From: Streptococcus oralis
GTDB lineage: Bacteria > Bacillota > Bacilli > Lactobacillales > Streptococcaceae
Direction: 5' to 3'
Length of the DNA stretch: 64,000 bases
Assembly: GCF_001578705.1 (NCBI RefSeq)
Contig: NZ_KQ969038.1
Span: 36,036 to 100,035, forward strand
Every line of letters starts with the position of its first letter. Within the stretch, counting starts at the first letter, position 1. Positions 27,121-37,508 of the stretch are shown here, in pieces. The position numbers and the translations under genes were made by a program. The notes under the pieces are model-generated. The model saw only the letters and a list, made by a program, of their open reading frames with translations, was not told where the DNA came from and made no database searches.

Positions 27121-27854
27121 TATCTATATTTTTCTAAGGTCAGGACTGTTTTTAATCCTAATTTTTTTGCAATTTCGTACAAATCGACCTTCTTTTCTAT
27201 CTGTCTTAGAATGAACTGTTCTCGCAAGGCTTGGGCTGATAGGGTTGGGAAACCTTTCTCCTTAACAAAGGACTCCAGCTGACGAAAGGCCCACTGACGA
27301 GAATAGGCTTTCCCTCCCCTTTCAAAGAGATAGGTCTGCCCCATCAAGGGTTCCAATTCTGGAAGCAAGGTCGTGGGAATGGTGACAATCCTCTGTTGGG
27401 AAGCCTTGTTAATTCGCAACACCTGAAAATCCAGATTGATATCTGCAACCTTAAGGGCTAAAATCTCACTTGGTAAGAGCCCTATTTCCAAGATAAGAAG
27501 CGCCAGCAAACGTCCTTCTGGATGATTACTTTCCTGCCAAAAAGAGTCTAGGTCTAGAATCTCTGGCTTTTCAGTCTTCTTTTCAGCTTGTTTGGCTAAT
27601 TCCAGACGGTAAAAACTGTCCACTTCTTCTTTTCGATAGAGAAAGTAGAGAAATTGGTTACAGGCCGAAAGTTTTCGCTTCTGGGCGCTGATTTTTAGAT
27701 TGGCTAGCTGGGCTTGGTAAATCTTGAGACTGGTCTCAGAGATCCGTTCCCCTACCATGTCTAAAAACTGTTCCAGATCATATCTATAGGACTGCTTGGA
27801 ATTGGCAGACAAACCCTGCTTTCCCTCTAAAAAGTCTGAAATCCTATCTCTCAT
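27120..27854 (-). CDS. XerD-like tyrosine recombinase family protein, degenerate active site
   Basis: This 244-residue protein resembles XerC/XerD recombinases: an N-terminal SAM-like core-binding domain, then a C-terminal domain ending [35 protein letters not shown]. The C-terminal Tyr and one Arg remain. The usual His-x-x-Arg and the first Arg (normally in TGLRxSE, here [10 protein letters not shown]) are not conserved, so recombinase activity is doubtful. The same degenerate form occurs at this place in pneumococcus. The start at 27854 overlaps the upstream stop by 4 bases; an ATG two codons earlier is also possible. Confidence 0.85.
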   Translation of the reverse strand: MRDRISDFLEGKQGLSANSKQSYRYDLEQFLDMVGERISETSLKIYQAQLANLKISAQKRKLSACNQFLYFLYRKEEVDSFYRLELAKQAEKKTEKPEILDLDSFWQESNHPEGRLLALLILEIGLLPSEILALKVADINLDFQVLRINKASQQRIVTIPTTLLPELEPLMGQTYLFERGGKAYSRQWAFRQLESFVKEKGFPTLSAQALREQFILRQIEKKVDLYEIAKKLGLKTVLTLEKYR

Positions 27855-28312
27855 TTGCATCGAATCTCATATTCCTTACTAAAGTCATGCAAGAGGGCAT
27901 TAACGGCCTTGAGGATAGACTTGCGCGTGATGATTCCTTGAAAAATCCCTTCATCATCTACCACTGGCAAGAAGGGTTCATCCACCAGTTTATGGAGGAC
28001 CTCTGTGATGTTATAGTCTGGAGCGACAACTGCCACATCTGTCTTAGTCATATTGACGATGTCTGTCTTTGCCATCTGTTCATCTGTCAAACCTTGCTCC
28101 ATTTGATAAGCCAAAATGTCTCTCAGCCCAATGGTTCCAACAAAGCGTTTGTCAAAGGTCACAACAGGGATACGGGTATAAGTGATTTGGCTCAACACTA
28201 AAATCGCATGGTCAGCATTATGGGTATCAATCAAAGCTGCTAGATTCTCAGCAGGGGTAAGAAAAGTCTCTTCCTGCTCCAATAAAAATGCTTCAAATTC
28301 CTTGGCAATCAT
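27851..28312 (-). CDS. CBS-domain pair protein (CbpB/YkuL-like)
   Basis: This 153-residue protein consists of two CBS motifs (about 15-70 and 80-140; YTRIPVVTFDKRFVGTIGLRDIL and EPFLPVVDDEGIFQGIITRKSIL) forming one Bateman module that binds a nucleotide. In related Firmicutes such stand-alone CBS proteins bind c-di-AMP and influence (p)ppGpp control. It overlaps both neighbours by 4 bases (ATGA), so it is translated as part of the chain. Confidence 0.88.
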   Translation of the reverse strand: MIAKEFEAFLLEQEETFLTPAENLAALIDTHNADHAILVLSQITYTRIPVVTFDKRFVGTIGLRDILAYQMEQGLTDEQMAKTDIVNMTKTDVAVVAPDYNITEVLHKLVDEPFLPVVDDEGIFQGIITRKSILKAVNALLHDFSKEYEIRCK

Positions 28313-28830
28313 CGAGCAAACTCCTTGGACAAGCCTGGATAAACCTCATGGTCACGTGTCAAAAAGTCTACTTTGAAATAGCTATCATCAATCTCCACTC
28401 GAGCATAGAGACATTCTCTAATGGTTCCTCGTGGTTGGCTGATGGATCCTGGATTTAAAAAGAGTGTTTTGCCTTCCATCCAAGCATTTGGCACATGCAA
28501 GTGACCATAGAGACAGATATCGGCATCTTCTTCCTGAGCCCAGTAGTCCAACTTTTGAAAGTTGAAATTGATATCAAACAAGTGTCCATGCGTCTGGATG
28601 ATCTTGGTCGGACCAAGTTGAGTCACCAAACGTTCTGGGTAGCCAGCATAAAAATCCATGTTGCCTTTGACGACATGGATGCCTTCCCAAAGCGGAGAGT
28701 CTGGACGGAGTTCTGAGTCACCATCGTGAAAAATGGCATCAACTTTCCCCAGATAGCGGTCACGAATTTCTTCCACAATCAAGCTATCGCCATGGGAATC
28801 ACTCATTACAATGATGGTTTGCTTTGCCAT
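28309..28830 (-). CDS. YfcE/MJ0936-type metallophosphoesterase
   Basis: This 173-residue calcineurin-like phosphoesterase shows the metal-binding motifs in order: MSDSHGD (about 9-15), FHDGDSE (about 34), VKGNMDF (about 55), QTHGHLFDI (about 79) and CLYGHLHVP (about 106). It is likely a cytoplasmic phosphodiesterase; the physiological substrate is not established. Its start overlaps the end of the RdgB gene by 25 bases. Confidence 0.92.
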   Translation of the reverse strand: MAKQTIIVMSDSHGDSLIVEEIRDRYLGKVDAIFHDGDSELRPDSPLWEGIHVVKGNMDFYAGYPERLVTQLGPTKIIQTHGHLFDINFNFQKLDYWAQEEDADICLYGHLHVPNAWMEGKTLFLNPGSISQPRGTIRECLYARVEIDDSYFKVDFLTRDHEVYPGLSKEFAR

Positions 28831-29777
28831 GATGGAAATACCTCCAAAAGTTTCTTAACGGCTAAGGCACGGTGGGATTGGCTATTTTTTTCTTCAAGGG
28901 TTAATTCAGCTGAGGATTTGCCTGTCTCTCCCACAAGGAAAAGAGGATCATAACCAAAACCATTTTCACCCTTGGGTTCAAAGTTGATATAACCTGGCCA
29001 GTCAGCTTCAACAACCAAGCTTTCCTTGTTTGGACTGGCTACAACTAGAGTTGTGTGGAATTGAGCCGAACGGTCCTTGAGATCAAAGACCATGGCCAAT
29101 TCGTGCAAGAGTTTGGCGTTGTTTTCACGATCAGTCGCTTCCACACCTGCAAAACGGGCTGACCAGACACCTGGCAAGCCACCGAGGACATCGACTTTGA
29201 GACCTGAGTCGTCTGCCAAAACCATCTTGCCAGTTAATTTGGAAATGGTTTCTGCCTTGAGGCGGGCATTTTCTTCAAAGGTCATGCCTGTTTCAGCTAC
29301 TTCAGGCAGGTCAGGATAGTCATTGAGATTTTCCACGTCGTAGCCTAGTTTGTCAAAGATGGCTCGGAACTCCTTGGTCTTGCCTTCGTTACGAGTCGCA
29401 ATCAACAAGGTTTCCCTAACCTTACTAGTTTCAAAGAAGGCTTCTACATCAACACCTTCTTTAGGCAATTCTACATGCAAAAGCTTTCCATTTTCAACCA
29501 AGAGCAGGGCTCCCTGACGTTGGATGACTTCCAAGTTACGTCCTGCTTCTGCATTTAAAATCTCGACGATAAAAGAGAGCAGACGAAAGTTAGAAGACCA
29601 GCGCATCACCGTTATCGTAATTGGAAAGCCATTTTCCTCATCACGAAAAATCCGCGCCAAATCCATAAAATCAAGATTAAGCGGATCTTTGATGAGACTG
29701 TAGATGCCTCCATAGACGTCCCAGACACCGACATACCAGTCCTGGTCGTCCTTATATTCATAAATTTTGTTTGTCAT
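28806..29777 (-). CDS. dITP/XTP pyrophosphatase (RdgB/HAM1) with N-terminal extension
   Basis: This 323-residue protein has a C-terminal HAM1 domain (about 123-315) with [39 protein letters not shown] and GFGYDPLF; it hydrolyses non-canonical purine NTPs. The first ~120 residues ([21 protein letters not shown]...) are an extension typical of streptococci, of unknown role. I take the start at 29777, where ATGA couples it to murI; the longer frame to 29816 lies inside murI. The murI-rdgB-phosphodiesterase order is conserved in pneumococcus. Confidence 0.93.
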   Translation of the reverse strand: MTNKIYEYKDDQDWYVGVWDVYGGIYSLIKDPLNLDFMDLARIFRDEENGFPITITVMRWSSNFRLLSFIVEILNAEAGRNLEVIQRQGALLLVENGKLLHVELPKEGVDVEAFFETSKVRETLLIATRNEGKTKEFRAIFDKLGYDVENLNDYPDLPEVAETGMTFEENARLKAETISKLTGKMVLADDSGLKVDVLGGLPGVWSARFAGVEATDRENNAKLLHELAMVFDLKDRSAQFHTTLVVASPNKESLVVEADWPGYINFEPKGENGFGYDPLFLVGETGKSSAELTLEEKNSQSHRALAVKKLLEVFPSWQSKPSL

Positions 29778-30568
29778 AATGTTACATGCTCCACATGAAT
29801 CTCTTTTTCCAGCCATTCTGCTCCAATCTGGGCAAAACTTTGGCTATTGGCTGTTGTGTAAAAACGATGTTGAAGAGGTCCAGCATCTCGGCTACGATTG
29901 ATTTCAAAATAGTTCAGTAAAACCGAGATATCCCGCACACACTCTGCCCCACTATCGATGAGCTGAACCTTAGGTCCCATGACATTTTGGATGATGGGGC
30001 GAAGGAGCGGATAATGGGTACAACCCAAAATCAGGCTATCCACTTTTCCGACCAAGGGACGCAGAGTTTCATAAACCACTTTCTTGGTCACACTGGTTGA
30101 TAGGGCACCAGACTCCACCAAGGGGGCAAACTTGGGACAGGCCAAACTCTCCACCTGTAAGTCCGGATCCAGATCATGAATTTTTTGACGGTAGATGTCT
30201 GATTGGACCGTCATGGGTGTTCCAATCACTCCGATTTTCCCACCTTGACTGGACTTGATGGCTGCCGAAGCTCCTGGTAAAATCACACCTAGGACAGGAA
30301 TGTCTAGTTGAGCCTTGATTTCTTCCCAGACGACCGCAGTCGCAGTATTACAAGCAATGACAATCATCTTGACATCCTTGGTCAAGAGAAAGTTGACCAA
30401 CTGCCAAGTATATTCACGAATTTGCTCAGCAGGACGGGGGCCATAAGGCGCCCGCGCCGAATCTCCAATATAGACGATTTCTTCATGAGGAAGCTGGCGC
30501 ATGAGCTCACGAACAACGGTCAAGCCCCCGACACCCGAATCCAAAAAACCAATTGGTCGATTATCCAT
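29774..30568 (-). CDS. murI: glutamate racemase
   Basis: This 264-residue enzyme supplies D-glutamate for peptidoglycan. Its signatures are [18 protein letters not shown] (acidic residue and Ser, about 6-22), the first catalytic Cys in [14 protein letters not shown] (about 73) and the second in [13 protein letters not shown] (about 184). It is the first gene of the minus-strand chain running to yidD, coupled to rdgB by ATGA. It is preceded by a 204-base gap with no gene. Confidence 0.97.
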   Translation of the reverse strand: MDNRPIGFLDSGVGGLTVVRELMRQLPHEEIVYIGDSARAPYGPRPAEQIREYTWQLVNFLLTKDVKMIVIACNTATAVVWEEIKAQLDIPVLGVILPGASAAIKSSQGGKIGVIGTPMTVQSDIYRQKIHDLDPDLQVESLACPKFAPLVESGALSTSVTKKVVYETLRPLVGKVDSLILGCTHYPLLRPIIQNVMGPKVQLIDSGAECVRDISVLLNYFEINRSRDAGPLQHRFYTTANSQSFAQIGAEWLEKEIHVEHVTL

Positions 30569-30739
30569 ACAGTCTTCTTTCTAGTTTTTTTCTGATTGAT
30601 AGTTCATCATGATTTCTTGTCCTGAACGAACTGACAGACAGCTTGATAGAATGTCAACTGCCTCTCTCTTAATCATAATCAAATATCAATAGAATGCAAG
30701 GAAAAAGTCCTATCCTTGAGAACTATTGAACATAGTGAG

Positions 30740-30765
30740 AAGTCTGGAACTTTCATCCCAGACTT
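30740..30765 (-). terminator. hairpin downstream of the YneF gene
   Basis: AAGTCTGG and CCAGACTT form an 8-bp stem with a 10-base loop, just past the stop of the small minus-strand gene. It is probably its terminator, though the T-run is poor; the plus-strand side has TTTTCC. Confidence 0.6.
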
Positions 30766-30772
30766 TTCCTAT

Positions 30773-31018
30773 TTATTTCTTTTTATTGTTAGCAAGAGCT
30801 GCTTTTTGTTGGCGGATGATTTGGTGGTAAACTTGTTGTACCTTAGCTTCGCTTGGTTTTTGTCCATTTGCGCTCAAGAGAGCACGAACTGCCTCAGCGT
30901 TCAAACGTGGGTTGTCCGCAAATTCTTTTTCGATTTGCTTACGCACCAAATACATACCTCCAAGAGCTCCTCCTAGAAAAGCTAGCACAATCAAGATAAT
31001 TGCTAAAAGTAAATCCAT
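30773..31018 (-). CDS. YneF family small membrane protein
   Basis: This 81-residue UPF0154/YneF protein has one N-terminal membrane helix ([24 protein letters not shown]) and then the conserved cytoplasmic part [31 protein letters not shown]. The function is unknown. I chose the ATG at 31018 because a CAGGAG lies 6-7 bases upstream; the longer frame to 31063 would add a basic stretch without support. Confidence 0.88.
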   Translation of the reverse strand: MDLLLAIILIVLAFLGGALGGMYLVRKQIEKEFADNPRLNAEAVRALLSANGQKPSEAKVQQVYHQIIRQQKAALANNKKK

Positions 31019-31237
31019 TCTTTTTCTCCTGTTTCTTTTTGAATCTTCTATATTATACCACAAAGTGGCTTTCCTGACTAGTTTGTTTTACGCTTTCAGG
31101 GAGGGGGGGAAGCTAATTCTAAGCTAGTCTTAAAATCAGATTGAACTATGAAATTACGAATAATTCCACCCTTTCCTCTCTTTCTTCTACTTTTTTAAGA
31201 AAAAACAACAACAAATATGTCTCTTGCAGAAAACCTC

Positions 31238-31265
31238 TTGACAAATGCTAGATGACCAGTAGAAT
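31238..31265 (+). promoter_or_regulatory. promoter of the GH95 fucosidase gene
   Basis: The -35 TTGACA (31238-31243) and -10 TAGAAT (31260-31265) are 16 bases apart, the same boxes and spacing as the endoD promoter. Confidence 0.8.
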
Positions 31266-31316
31266 GGGAGGTGAGGAGATAAACAGAAACAAATTAAAAG
31301 GAACTGCTTTATAAAA

Positions 31317-31330
31317 TGTAAGCGATTTCG
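31317..31330. promoter_or_regulatory. cre site upstream of the GH95 fucosidase gene
   Basis: TGTAAGCGATTTCG fits the CcpA cre consensus and lies between the promoter and the start codon. Confidence 0.7.
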
Positions 31331-31350
31331 AATAAACGAAGGAGGGTTTT

Positions 31351-34300
31351 ATGAAAAAACACTTTTGGGAGAAATCCTGTCGCTATAGCATCCGCAAGCT
31401 GACGGTTGGGACTGCTTCTGTTTTACTGGGGGCTATTTTTCTAGTCAACCACACTGTAGCCGCAGACAGTGTGGAGGTCAAGCAAACTGAACAGACCTCT
31501 GTCGAAGCTATCACTAAGCCTGATAGTGAACCCAAAACAGCTGAAGCTACTGAAACTACAAATCCGTCTCTAGCAGAAAGTCCAGTAGTTTCCGAAAGCA
31601 AGCCAGCTGAGGAGACTCCGAAGACAAATAGTCAAGCTAGTGAAGAAGCCATTGTAGAAGCTAAAGAAAATAAGGAACCTGAAAAAGCAGATCAGCCCGT
31701 GATAAAGCAAGAAAACTATCAACTCAACTACGATCAGCCAACAGCTCCCTCCTATGACGGATGGGAAAAGCAAGCCCTTCCTGTCGGAAACGGAGAGATG
31801 GGAGCCAAGGTATTTGGCCTAATTGGCGAAGAGAGAATCCAGTACAACGAAAAGACCCTCTGGTCAGGAGGACCACAACCCGATAGCACCGACTATAACG
31901 GAGGAAACTACAAGGATCGCTACAAGGTCTTAGCAGAGATACGTAAAGCCCTCGAAGCTGGTGACCGCCAAAAAGCTAAACAGCTCGCTGAACAAAATCT
32001 AGTTGGACCAAACAACGCCCAGTATGGACGTTACCTAGCCTTTGGAGATATCTTTATGGTCTTTAATAACCAGAAGAAAGGACTAGATACTGTAACTGAT
32101 TATCACCGTAATCTGGATATCACAGAAGCCACTACGACCACTTCTTACACCCAAGATGGGACGACCTTCAAACGCGAAACTTTCTCCAGCTATCCTGATG
32201 ATGTCACTGTGACCCACTTGACCAAAAAAGGAAACAAGACACTTGACTTTACCCTTTGGAATAGCTTGACAGAAGATTTACTTGCTAACGGTGAATATTC
32301 TTGGGAATACTCGAAGTATAAACAGGGGGTAGTCACTACTGACTCCAATGGTATTTTACTCAAGGGTACTGTCAAAGATAATGGTCTAAAATTCGCCTCC
32401 TATCTTGGAATCAAGACAGACGGACAAGTTACTGCCCAAGATGGCTACTTGACTGTCACTGGAGCCAGCTATGCAACCCTTTTACTCAGTGCCAAGACCA
32501 ATTTTGCTCAAAATCCAAAAACCAACTATCGTAAGGATATTGATCTAGAAAAAACTGTCAAATCGATCATCGAATCTGCCAAGGCAAAAGATTATGAAAC
32601 TCTAAAAAATAATCATATCAAGGACTATCAAAGTCTCTTTAACCGCGTCAAACTAAATCTAGGCGGAAACAAGACTGCTCAAACGACAAAAGAGGCCCTT
32701 CAAGGCTATAATCCAGAAAAAGGGCAAAAATTGGAAGAACTCTTCTTCCAATATGGCCGATATCTACTCATCAGTTCGTCTCGTGATCGGACAGATGCCC
32801 TTCCTGCAAACCTACAAGGAGTCTGGAATGCTGTAGACAATCCACCTTGGAACGCTGACTACCACCTCAATGTCAATTTGCAAATGAACTATTGGCCAGC
32901 CTACATGAGCAACCTTGCTGAAACAGCCAAGCCAATGATCAATTACATTGACGATATGCGTTACTATGGCCGTATCGCTGCTAAGGAATACGCTGGTATC
33001 GAATCCAAAGACGGACAAGAAAATGGCTGGCTGGTCCACACCCAGGCGACACCATTTGGCTGGACTACTCCAGGCTGGAATTACTATTGGGGTTGGTCTC
33101 CAGCTGCTAATGCTTGGATGATGCAGAACGTCTATGACTATTATAAATTTACCAAGGATGAGACCTATCTCAAAGAAAAGATCTATCCTATGTTGAAAGA
33201 GACTGCTAAGTTCTGGAACTCCTTCTTGCACTATGACCAGGCCAGTGACCGTTGGGTGTCTTCTCCATCCTACTCACCAGAACACGGAACCATCACCATC
33301 GGAAACACCTTTGACCAATCGCTAGTCTGGCAGCTATTCCACGACTACATGGAAGTCGCCAACCATCTGAATGTCGACAAAGACTTAGTCACAGAGATCA
33401 AGGCTAAATTTGACAAACTCAAACCGCTTCACATCAACAAAGAGGGACGCATCAAGGAATGGTACGAGGAGGACAGTCCGCAATTCACCAATGAAGGGAT
33501 TGAAAATCATCACCGCCACGTTTCCCATCTAGTTGGTCTCTTCCCAGGTACGCTCTTTAGCAAGGACCAGGCTGAATATCTAGAAGCTGCGCGTGCTACC
33601 TTGAACCACCGTGGAGATGGTGGTACGGGTTGGTCTAAGGCCAATAAAATCAACCTCTGGGCTCGTTTGTTGGACGGTAACCGTGCCCATCGCTTGCTCG
33701 CTGAACAGCTCAAGTATTCAACCCTAGAAAACCTTTGGGATACCCACGCGCCTTTCCAAATTGATGGCAACTTTGGAGCAACCAGTGGGATGGCAGAAAT
33801 GCTTCTCCAATCACACACTGGCTACATTGCACCATTGCCAGCCCTTCCAGATGCATGGAAAGACGGTCAAGTTTCTGGCTTGGTTGCTCGAGGTAACTTT
33901 GAAGTCAGCATGAAGTGGAAAGATAAGAACTTGCAAAGCTTGTCCTTCCTTTCAAATGTCGGCGGAGACCTGGTTGTAGACTATCCAAACATCGAAGCCA
34001 GTCAGATCAAGGTCAATGGCAAGCCAGTCAAGGCAACGATTCTCAAAAACAATCGCATCCAACTGGCAACACAAAAAGGTGACGTCATTACCTTTGAACA
34101 CTTCCCTGGTCGTGTAACCAGTCTAACAGCAGTTCGACAAAATGGAGTCACTGCCGAACTCACTTTCAATCAGATAGAAGGCGCTACCCACTATGTCATC
34201 CAAAGACAAGTGAAAGACGAAACTGGCCAAACTTCTGCGACCAGAGAATTTGTAACCAATCAAACCCACTTTATTGACCGATCACTCAATCCTCAACATG

Positions 34301-36459
34301 CCTATACCTATACCGTCAAGGCTATGCTAGGCGAGCTTGCCACACAAGTGTCTGAGCAGGCCACTGTCGAAACATACAGCGAGTTGATGGATGACCGAGA
34401 TAGCCGTATCCAGTACGGAGCTGCCTTTGGAAACTGGGCAGACTCAGAATTGTTTGGAGGAACAGAGAAATTTGCTGACCTTTCAAAAGGAGACTACTCA
34501 GACAAAGACGTGACTGCTACTATTCCTTTCACTGGTGTTGGTATCGAAATCTATGGACTGAAATCGTCTGAACTAGGCCTTGCCACTGCTAAAATTGATG
34601 GTAAAGAGGTCGGAGAGCTTGACTTCCATACTGCTGGGGCAACTGAAAAAGGTAGTCTCATTGGTCGCTTCGCAGGATTGTCTGACGGACCTCATACATT
34701 GACTCTTAGTGTTAAACGTGAGCACAAAGGACGTGGTAGTGAGCGCTCGAAAATTTCATTAGACTACTTCAAGATTCTAGCAGGAGCAGGTAACACGATT
34801 GAAAAAATAGATGATCGTGATTCGCGCATCCAATATGGTTCCCAGTTTAAGGACTGGTCTGACCCTGAACTCTACGGTGGTACGGAAAAATACGCTGACA
34901 TCAACAACAGCGACTCTAGTGCAGCTTCAGAAGCTCAGGCAACTATTTCCTTTACTGGTACAGGCATTCGTATCTATGGCTTGAAAACTACCGAGCTAGG
35001 TAAAGCGCTTGTGACACTAGATGGCAAAGAAATGCCAAGTCTAGACTTTTATACGTCAGGTGCAACTGAAAAGAGGGCCTTTATTGGCGAATTTACAAAT
35101 CTTACTGACGGTCCGCACACTCTGACATTACGTGTTGACCCAGATTCCCCAGAAGGGCGCAAGAAAATTTCTCTAGACTCCTTTGATATCATCAAAGCCC
35201 CTGCTGTTGGTCTAGATAGTCCGAGCATCGCGCCTCTTAAGGAAAATGACAAAACCATTTCCTTAAGCCTACCAGCTGGAGATTGGGAAGCCATCGCAGT
35301 GACCTTCCCAGGTGTCAAAGATCCTCTAGTCTTACGCAAGGTGGATGAAACGCATCTGGTTACAAGTGGAGATCAGACCGTGCTATCAGTCCAAGACAAT
35401 CAAGTTCAAATCCCAATCCCTGATGCCACTGATCGACAAGCCGGAAAAGCGATAGAAGCATATGCTATTCAAGGAACTACCACTAGCAGTCCTGTCGTAG
35501 CCGTCTTTACTAAAAAGGACGAGAAGCAGCCAACTACAAGCAAGGGGGACGAACCAGCTCCTACTGTTGAAAAACCTGAATACACCGATCCTATCGGAAC
35601 CGCAGGGCAAGAAGAGCCACCTATAGTAGAAATTCCGGAGTATACCGACCCTATCGGAACTGCTGGGCAAGAAGAGCCACCTACTGTTGAAATTCCAGAA
35701 TATACCAAACCTATCGGAACAGCGGGACAAGAAGAGTCTCCTACTGTAGAAAAGCCCGAATACACCCAACCTATCGGAACAGCAGGTCAAGAGGAAGCTC
35801 CTACTGTTGAAAAACCTGAGTACACTGACCCTATCGGAACTAGTGGAGTTCAGGCCGCTCCAACCCTCATCCGACCTGAGTATCAGCTACGCACCTTGAA
35901 AGATAAAAAGACGGGTGTCGAAATTATCGGTGGAGTTGCCGACTTAGAAGGAATTTCTCACATCTCTAGCCGACGTGTCCTAGCTCAGGAACTCTTTGGC
36001 AAGACCTATGATGCTTACGACCTACAACTTAAAAATCCAACCGATCATAGCCTGCAGCCAAAAGGCTCTGTTCTGGTTCGCTTGCCTATTTCAGCTAGCG
36101 TAGAAAATATCTACTACATCACTCCGACCAAGGAGTTACAAGCCCTTAATTTCACCGTTCGAGAAGGAAAGGCAGAATTCATCACTAGTCATTTCAGTAC
36201 CTATGCTATCGTCTATCAAGCTATTGGAACAACCTCTAACACAGAGGAAAAACCAAGTACTTCAGATACAGAAATCTTGGCACACGAGACTGAACAACTT
36301 TCAGCTAGTTCTAACCTTGCTAAAACTGGGAATCATTCTCCTAAAGAAGAACTTCCAGCAACAGGAGAAACGTCCAACCCACTCCTCTTTTTAGCAGGCC
36401 TCAGCCTAGCCCTCACAGCCACTTTTATGTTAAAAGGAAGAAAGGATGACTCTAACTAA
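31351..36459 (+). CDS. wall-anchored alpha-L-fucosidase, GH95
   Basis: This 1702-residue surface enzyme has a YSIRK signal peptide (1-38), an acidic linker and the GH95 domain (about 135-930). The known catalytic motifs are present: NADYHLNVNLQMNYWPA near 500 (the two Asn), SYSPEHG near 641 (general acid Glu) and IDGNFGATSGM near 805 (Asp). GH95 enzymes release alpha-1,2-linked fucose from blood-group H and mucin glycans. Two tandem galactose-binding-like modules follow (about 1014-1147, 1150-1283; both start DDRDSRIQYG). Then come five copies of a 20-residue PEYTDPIGTAG unit, a folded region and an LPATG sorting signal. GGAGG precedes the ATG. Wall anchoring and a cre site match endoD and the GH29 gene. 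Confidence 0.93.
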   Translation: MKKHFWEKSCRYSIRKLTVGTASVLLGAIFLVNHTVAADSVEVKQTEQTSVEAITKPDSEPKTAEATETTNPSLAESPVVSESKPAEETPKTNSQASEEAIVEAKENKEPEKADQPVIKQENYQLNYDQPTAPSYDGWEKQALPVGNGEMGAKVFGLIGEERIQYNEKTLWSGGPQPDSTDYNGGNYKDRYKVLAEIRKALEAGDRQKAKQLAEQNLVGPNNAQYGRYLAFGDIFMVFNNQKKGLDTVTDYHRNLDITEATTTTSYTQDGTTFKRETFSSYPDDVTVTHLTKKGNKTLDFTLWNSLTEDLLANGEYSWEYSKYKQGVVTTDSNGILLKGTVKDNGLKFASYLGIKTDGQVTAQDGYLTVTGASYATLLLSAKTNFAQNPKTNYRKDIDLEKTVKSIIESAKAKDYETLKNNHIKDYQSLFNRVKLNLGGNKTAQTTKEALQGYNPEKGQKLEELFFQYGRYLLISSSRDRTDALPANLQGVWNAVDNPPWNADYHLNVNLQMNYWPAYMSNLAETAKPMINYIDDMRYYGRIAAKEYAGIESKDGQENGWLVHTQATPFGWTTPGWNYYWGWSPAANAWMMQNVYDYYKFTKDETYLKEKIYPMLKETAKFWNSFLHYDQASDRWVSSPSYSPEHGTITIGNTFDQSLVWQLFHDYMEVANHLNVDKDLVTEIKAKFDKLKPLHINKEGRIKEWYEEDSPQFTNEGIENHHRHVSHLVGLFPGTLFSKDQAEYLEAARATLNHRGDGGTGWSKANKINLWARLLDGNRAHRLLAEQLKYSTLENLWDTHAPFQIDGNFGATSGMAEMLLQSHTGYIAPLPALPDAWKDGQVSGLVARGNFEVSMKWKDKNLQSLSFLSNVGGDLVVDYPNIEASQIKVNGKPVKATILKNNRIQLATQKGDVITFEHFPGRVTSLTAVRQNGVTAELTFNQIEGATHYVIQRQVKDETGQTSATREFVTNQTHFIDRSLNPQHAYTYTVKAMLGELATQVSEQATVETYSELMDDRDSRIQYGAAFGNWADSELFGGTEKFADLSKGDYSDKDVTATIPFTGVGIEIYGLKSSELGLATAKIDGKEVGELDFHTAGATEKGSLIGRFAGLSDGPHTLTLSVKREHKGRGSERSKISLDYFKILAGAGNTIEKIDDRDSRIQYGSQFKDWSDPELYGGTEKYADINNSDSSAASEAQATISFTGTGIRIYGLKTTELGKALVTLDGKEMPSLDFYTSGATEKRAFIGEFTNLTDGPHTLTLRVDPDSPEGRKKISLDSFDIIKAPAVGLDSPSIAPLKENDKTISLSLPAGDWEAIAVTFPGVKDPLVLRKVDETHLVTSGDQTVLSVQDNQVQIPIPDATDRQAGKAIEAYAIQGTTTSSPVVAVFTKKDEKQPTTSKGDEPAPTVEKPEYTDPIGTAGQEEPPIVEIPEYTDPIGTAGQEEPPTVEIPEYTKPIGTAGQEESPTVEKPEYTQPIGTAGQEEAPTVEKPEYTDPIGTSGVQAAPTLIRPEYQLRTLKDKKTGVEIIGGVADLEGISHISSRRVLAQELFGKTYDAYDLQLKNPTDHSLQPKGSVLVRLPISASVENIYYITPTKELQALNFTVREGKAEFITSHFSTYAIVYQAIGTTSNTEEKPSTSDTEILAHETEQLSASSNLAKTGNHSPKEELPATGETSNPLLFLAGLSLALTATFMLKGRKDDSN
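35559..35858 (+). repeat. five 60-bp repeats in the GH95 gene
   Basis: Five tandem units of 20 codons carry PEYTxPIGTAGQEE with small changes. They form a Pro/Glu-rich wall-spanning stalk between the binding modules and the sorting signal. Confidence 0.85.
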
Positions 36460-36522
36460 CCTTTAAGCACACAAAAACAGGATGAAGAACAACTTCATCC
36501 TGTTTTTGTGTGCTTAAAGGTT
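36458..36522. terminator. very long bidirectional terminator hairpin
   Basis: A perfect 30-bp inverted repeat (36458-36487 with 36493-36522, 5-base loop) lies between the convergent GH95 and mraY genes. The inner part (CAGGATGAAG / CTTCATCCTG, followed by TTTTT and preceded by AAAAA) is a standard two-way terminator. The pairing continues outward for another 15 bp, into the GH95 stop codon. Confidence 0.9.
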
Positions 36523-36526
36523 ATTA

Positions 36527-37507
36527 TTACAGCAGGTATAAAACAGCTAGGGTCAAGAGACTTGCTAGAAGCCCAACTCCCCAAAAGAAGAAATCAACCT
36601 TCCACTCGCTCCAGGGATTTCCCTTACCTGAAAATCCTCCAAGCTCAAAATGGTGATGCACAGGAGTCATACGAAAAATTCGTTTTCCACCACTAAGTTT
36701 GAAATAGGTAACCTGCATCATAACAGAGCTTGTCTCAAAGACATAGATAATCCCAATCAACAAGAGCGTCCATTCTTGGTGGAGAGCCATAGAAATAGCT
36801 GCTAGCATTCCACCCAGAGCCAAACTTCCCACATCTCCCATGAAAACCTTGGCAGGCTTGTGGTTAAAGACAAAGAAGCCTAACAAACCACCAATCATGG
36901 CAAGAATCACAAGCAGGATATCCAGCTGGTTTTGCACATAAGCAATAACACCATACGCAGACAAACTGATGACCACTGATATGCTGGCTAAACCATCAAT
37001 TCCATCTGTTAAGTTCACCGCATTGGAAAAACCGACCAGCCAGAAAAGGGCAAAGAAAATATAGAAAATACCCAGATGTACTTGGTAGCCAAAGACTGAA
37101 AGCATGTCGCCACCACGCTCATAAAAGAGGTAGAAAATCACTCCTCCAAGCAGCTGGAGAGCAAGCTTTTGCTTGGGATTCAAGCCTTCGTTGATCTTGC
37201 GAAAGACCTTGAGAAAATCATCCAAAAAGCCTACCAAGCCATATAAAACTAAGATAAACAAAATCATGCCAACATTGTTGGTCAATTGTTGGCTAAAGAG
37301 AGCGACAAGGAAGCTCACCACTACTGCAACGATAAGAAAGACAAGCCCTCCCATGGTTGGAGTTCCAGCCTTTGCTTGATGCTGCTTGACATCCTCGTGC
37401 ATCTGCTGTCCTGTAATCTGTGCTTTTCGATAAAATCGGATAAAGGCTGGAATGCCAATTAAGGTCAATAAAAAGGTCAGAATTCCAGCACTAATGGAAC
37501 TAATCAT
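36527..37507 (-). CDS. mraY: phospho-MurNAc-pentapeptide transferase MraY
   Basis: This 326-residue polytopic enzyme (about ten membrane helices) attaches the UDP-MurNAc-pentapeptide to undecaprenyl phosphate to make lipid I. Motifs are [13 protein letters not shown] (about 47-60), the Asp pair in [10 protein letters not shown] (about 91-100), [11 protein letters not shown] (about 165) and [12 protein letters not shown], with the HHHFE loop near 287. It lies directly after pbp2x (1 base apart) in the rsmH-ftsL-pbp2x-mraY cell-wall cluster. Confidence 0.97.
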   Translation of the reverse strand: MISSISAGILTFLLTLIGIPAFIRFYRKAQITGQQMHEDVKQHQAKAGTPTMGGLVFLIVAVVVSFLVALFSQQLTNNVGMILFILVLYGLVGFLDDFLKVFRKINEGLNPKQKLALQLLGGVIFYLFYERGGDMLSVFGYQVHLGIFYIFFALFWLVGFSNAVNLTDGIDGLASISVVISLSAYGVIAYVQNQLDILLVILAMIGGLLGFFVFNHKPAKVFMGDVGSLALGGMLAAISMALHQEWTLLLIGIIYVFETSSVMMQVTYFKLSGGKRIFRMTPVHHHFELGGFSGKGNPWSEWKVDFFFWGVGLLASLLTLAVLYLL

Positions 37508-37508
37508 G

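Noticed and set aside
35386-35790. minus-strand frames across the GH95 stalk repeats
   Set aside because: They are reverse readings of the 60-bp repeats; Ser/Arg/Phe-rich with no start signals.
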